Positions 63,594-64,000 of a stretch of DNA of 64,000 nucleotides are shown here, in pieces. How positions within the stretch are numbered: the first letter of the stretch is position 1; each line of letters opens with the position of its first letter. The translations under genes and the position numbers were made by a program. Source of the DNA: Rhizobium deserti. Its GTDB lineage: Bacteria > Pseudomonadota > Alphaproteobacteria > Rhizobiales > Rhizobiaceae. The DNA lies in contig NZ_SMTL01000005.1 of the NCBI RefSeq assembly GCF_004358025.1, forward strand, positions 186,001-250,000, given 5' to 3'. Below the pieces are notes generated by a model. It searched no databases, was not told where the DNA came from, and saw nothing but the letters and a program-made list of their open reading frames with translations.

Positions 63594-64000
63594 GGAGCAA
63601 TCTCCGCGCCGAAATTCTGGGCCGGGTCGAGTTCCTTGGCGCGGTAGCCCGGCTTGCCCGTTAGGTCGACCGGCTTGCGGGGGACAAAGCGGCCGCGACC
63701 GCGGTCCGCCTTCAGCTCGCCATTCTCGACGATGATATCGCCACGGTTCATGGTCAGCACCGGCCACCCCTCGATCTGCATGCCCTCGAAGGGGGAATAG
63801 TTCATGTTGTCATGCTGGTCGGCGAGGGTCGCGGTACGGCACGCTTCCGGGTCCCAGATGGCGATATCAGCATCGAAGCCTGGGGCGATCGCGCCCTTCT
63901 TTGCCATGCCGAACGTTTTTGCGGCGCCGGTGCTCGACAGCGACACGAACTGCTGCAGTGTGATGCGGCCTTTGACGACGCCCTCGGAAAACAGGTAGGG
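63590..64000 (-). CDS. dihydropyrimidinase/D-hydantoinase, C-terminal part (cut by window)
   Basis: The last 136 residues of an amidohydrolase whose start lies beyond base 64000. LQQFVSLSSTGAAKTFGMAK, KGAIAPGFDADIAIWDPEAC and WPVLTMNRGDIIVENGELKA are characteristic of the C-terminal half of dihydropyrimidinases and D-hydantoinases. The catalytic histidines and lysine lie outside the window. It overlaps the racemase start by 4 nt. Confidence 0.85.
   Translation of the reverse strand, partial: PYLFSEGVVKGRITLQQFVSLSSTGAAKTFGMAKKGAIAPGFDADIAIWDPEACRTATLADQHDNMNYSPFEGMQIEGWPVLTMNRGDIIVENGELKADRGRGRFVPRKPVDLTGKPGYRAKELDPAQNFGAEIAP

Overview
The window looks like part of a large secondary replicon (megaplasmid or chromid) of a member of the Rhizobiaceae. 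The main reasons are a complete repABC cassette (43.1-46.9 kb) with its antisense RNA between repB and repC, a glycerol gene order glpR-D-S-T-P-Q-U-V of the type known from Rhizobium leguminosarum, pcaR divergent from pcaIJF, a small RNA with anti-Shine-Dalgarno loops of the alphaproteobacterial 'cuckoo' kind, GC-rich codon use, and the dense array of ABC importers with catabolic enzymes and local regulators. No tRNA, rRNA, CRISPR array or complete insertion sequence was seen.

Layout. 1-4.7 kb: a DppB-type permease (cut by the window edge) and a creatininase-family amidohydrolase, divergent from a MarR regulator coupled to a peptide-binding protein and an isoaspartyl peptidase. 4.9-7.4 kb: dctA and a polyol-type dehydrogenase. 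7.4-11.6 kb (minus strand): kup, a Bax-inhibitor-1 protein, and an ECF sigma/anti-sigma pair. 11.7-12.2 kb: a cysteine-rich mini-protein and a small RNA made of four hairpins, each with CCTCCTCCC in its loop. 12.3-20.8 kb: glycerol regulon (GlpR, GlpD, ABC importer GlpSTPQUV). 20.8-28.1 kb: an IclR-controlled locus with a SelA-like PLP enzyme, a Rid protein, an amidohydrolase and a peptide-type ABC importer without an ATPase. 28.4-33.3 kb: a cytochrome P450, poorly coding DNA, a Gly/Ser-repeat exported protein, a 6-phosphogluconate dehydrogenase and a DUF2934 protein. 33.4-38.4 kb: AsnC and PhzF proteins, then pcaR and pcaIJF (lower beta-ketoadipate pathway). 38.6-42.7 kb: two DUF4189-like exported proteins, two coupled unknowns, an S10-type carboxypeptidase and anmK. 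43.1-46.9 kb: repABC. 47.2-53.3 kb: a LysR regulator with two DNA-binding domains and a liv-type ABC importer. 53.4-59.7 kb: TetR-controlled genes (TctC receptor, LigI-like amidohydrolase, Fe-alcohol dehydrogenase) and an FdhF/YdeP molybdoenzyme. 59.8-64.0 kb: two aminotransferases, a LysR regulator, a hydantoin-racemase-like protein and the C-terminal part of a hydantoinase.

The common theme is scavenging of small nitrogen- and carbon-bearing compounds: glycerol, C4-dicarboxylates, peptides, D-amino acids or hydantoins, branched-chain-type amides and aromatic breakdown products. Most modules pair an importer with its catabolic enzymes and a regulator. The four-hairpin RNA, the ECF pair, three RpoE2/EcfG-like promoter candidates and the small exported proteins form a thin stress layer between the catabolic modules. 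The most noteworthy observations are the four-hairpin RNA, the complementary degeneration of the GlpS/GlpT ATPases, the double-HTH LysR regulator, a 16-bp motif shared by two promoters of the IclR locus, and several uncharacterised enzyme clusters.
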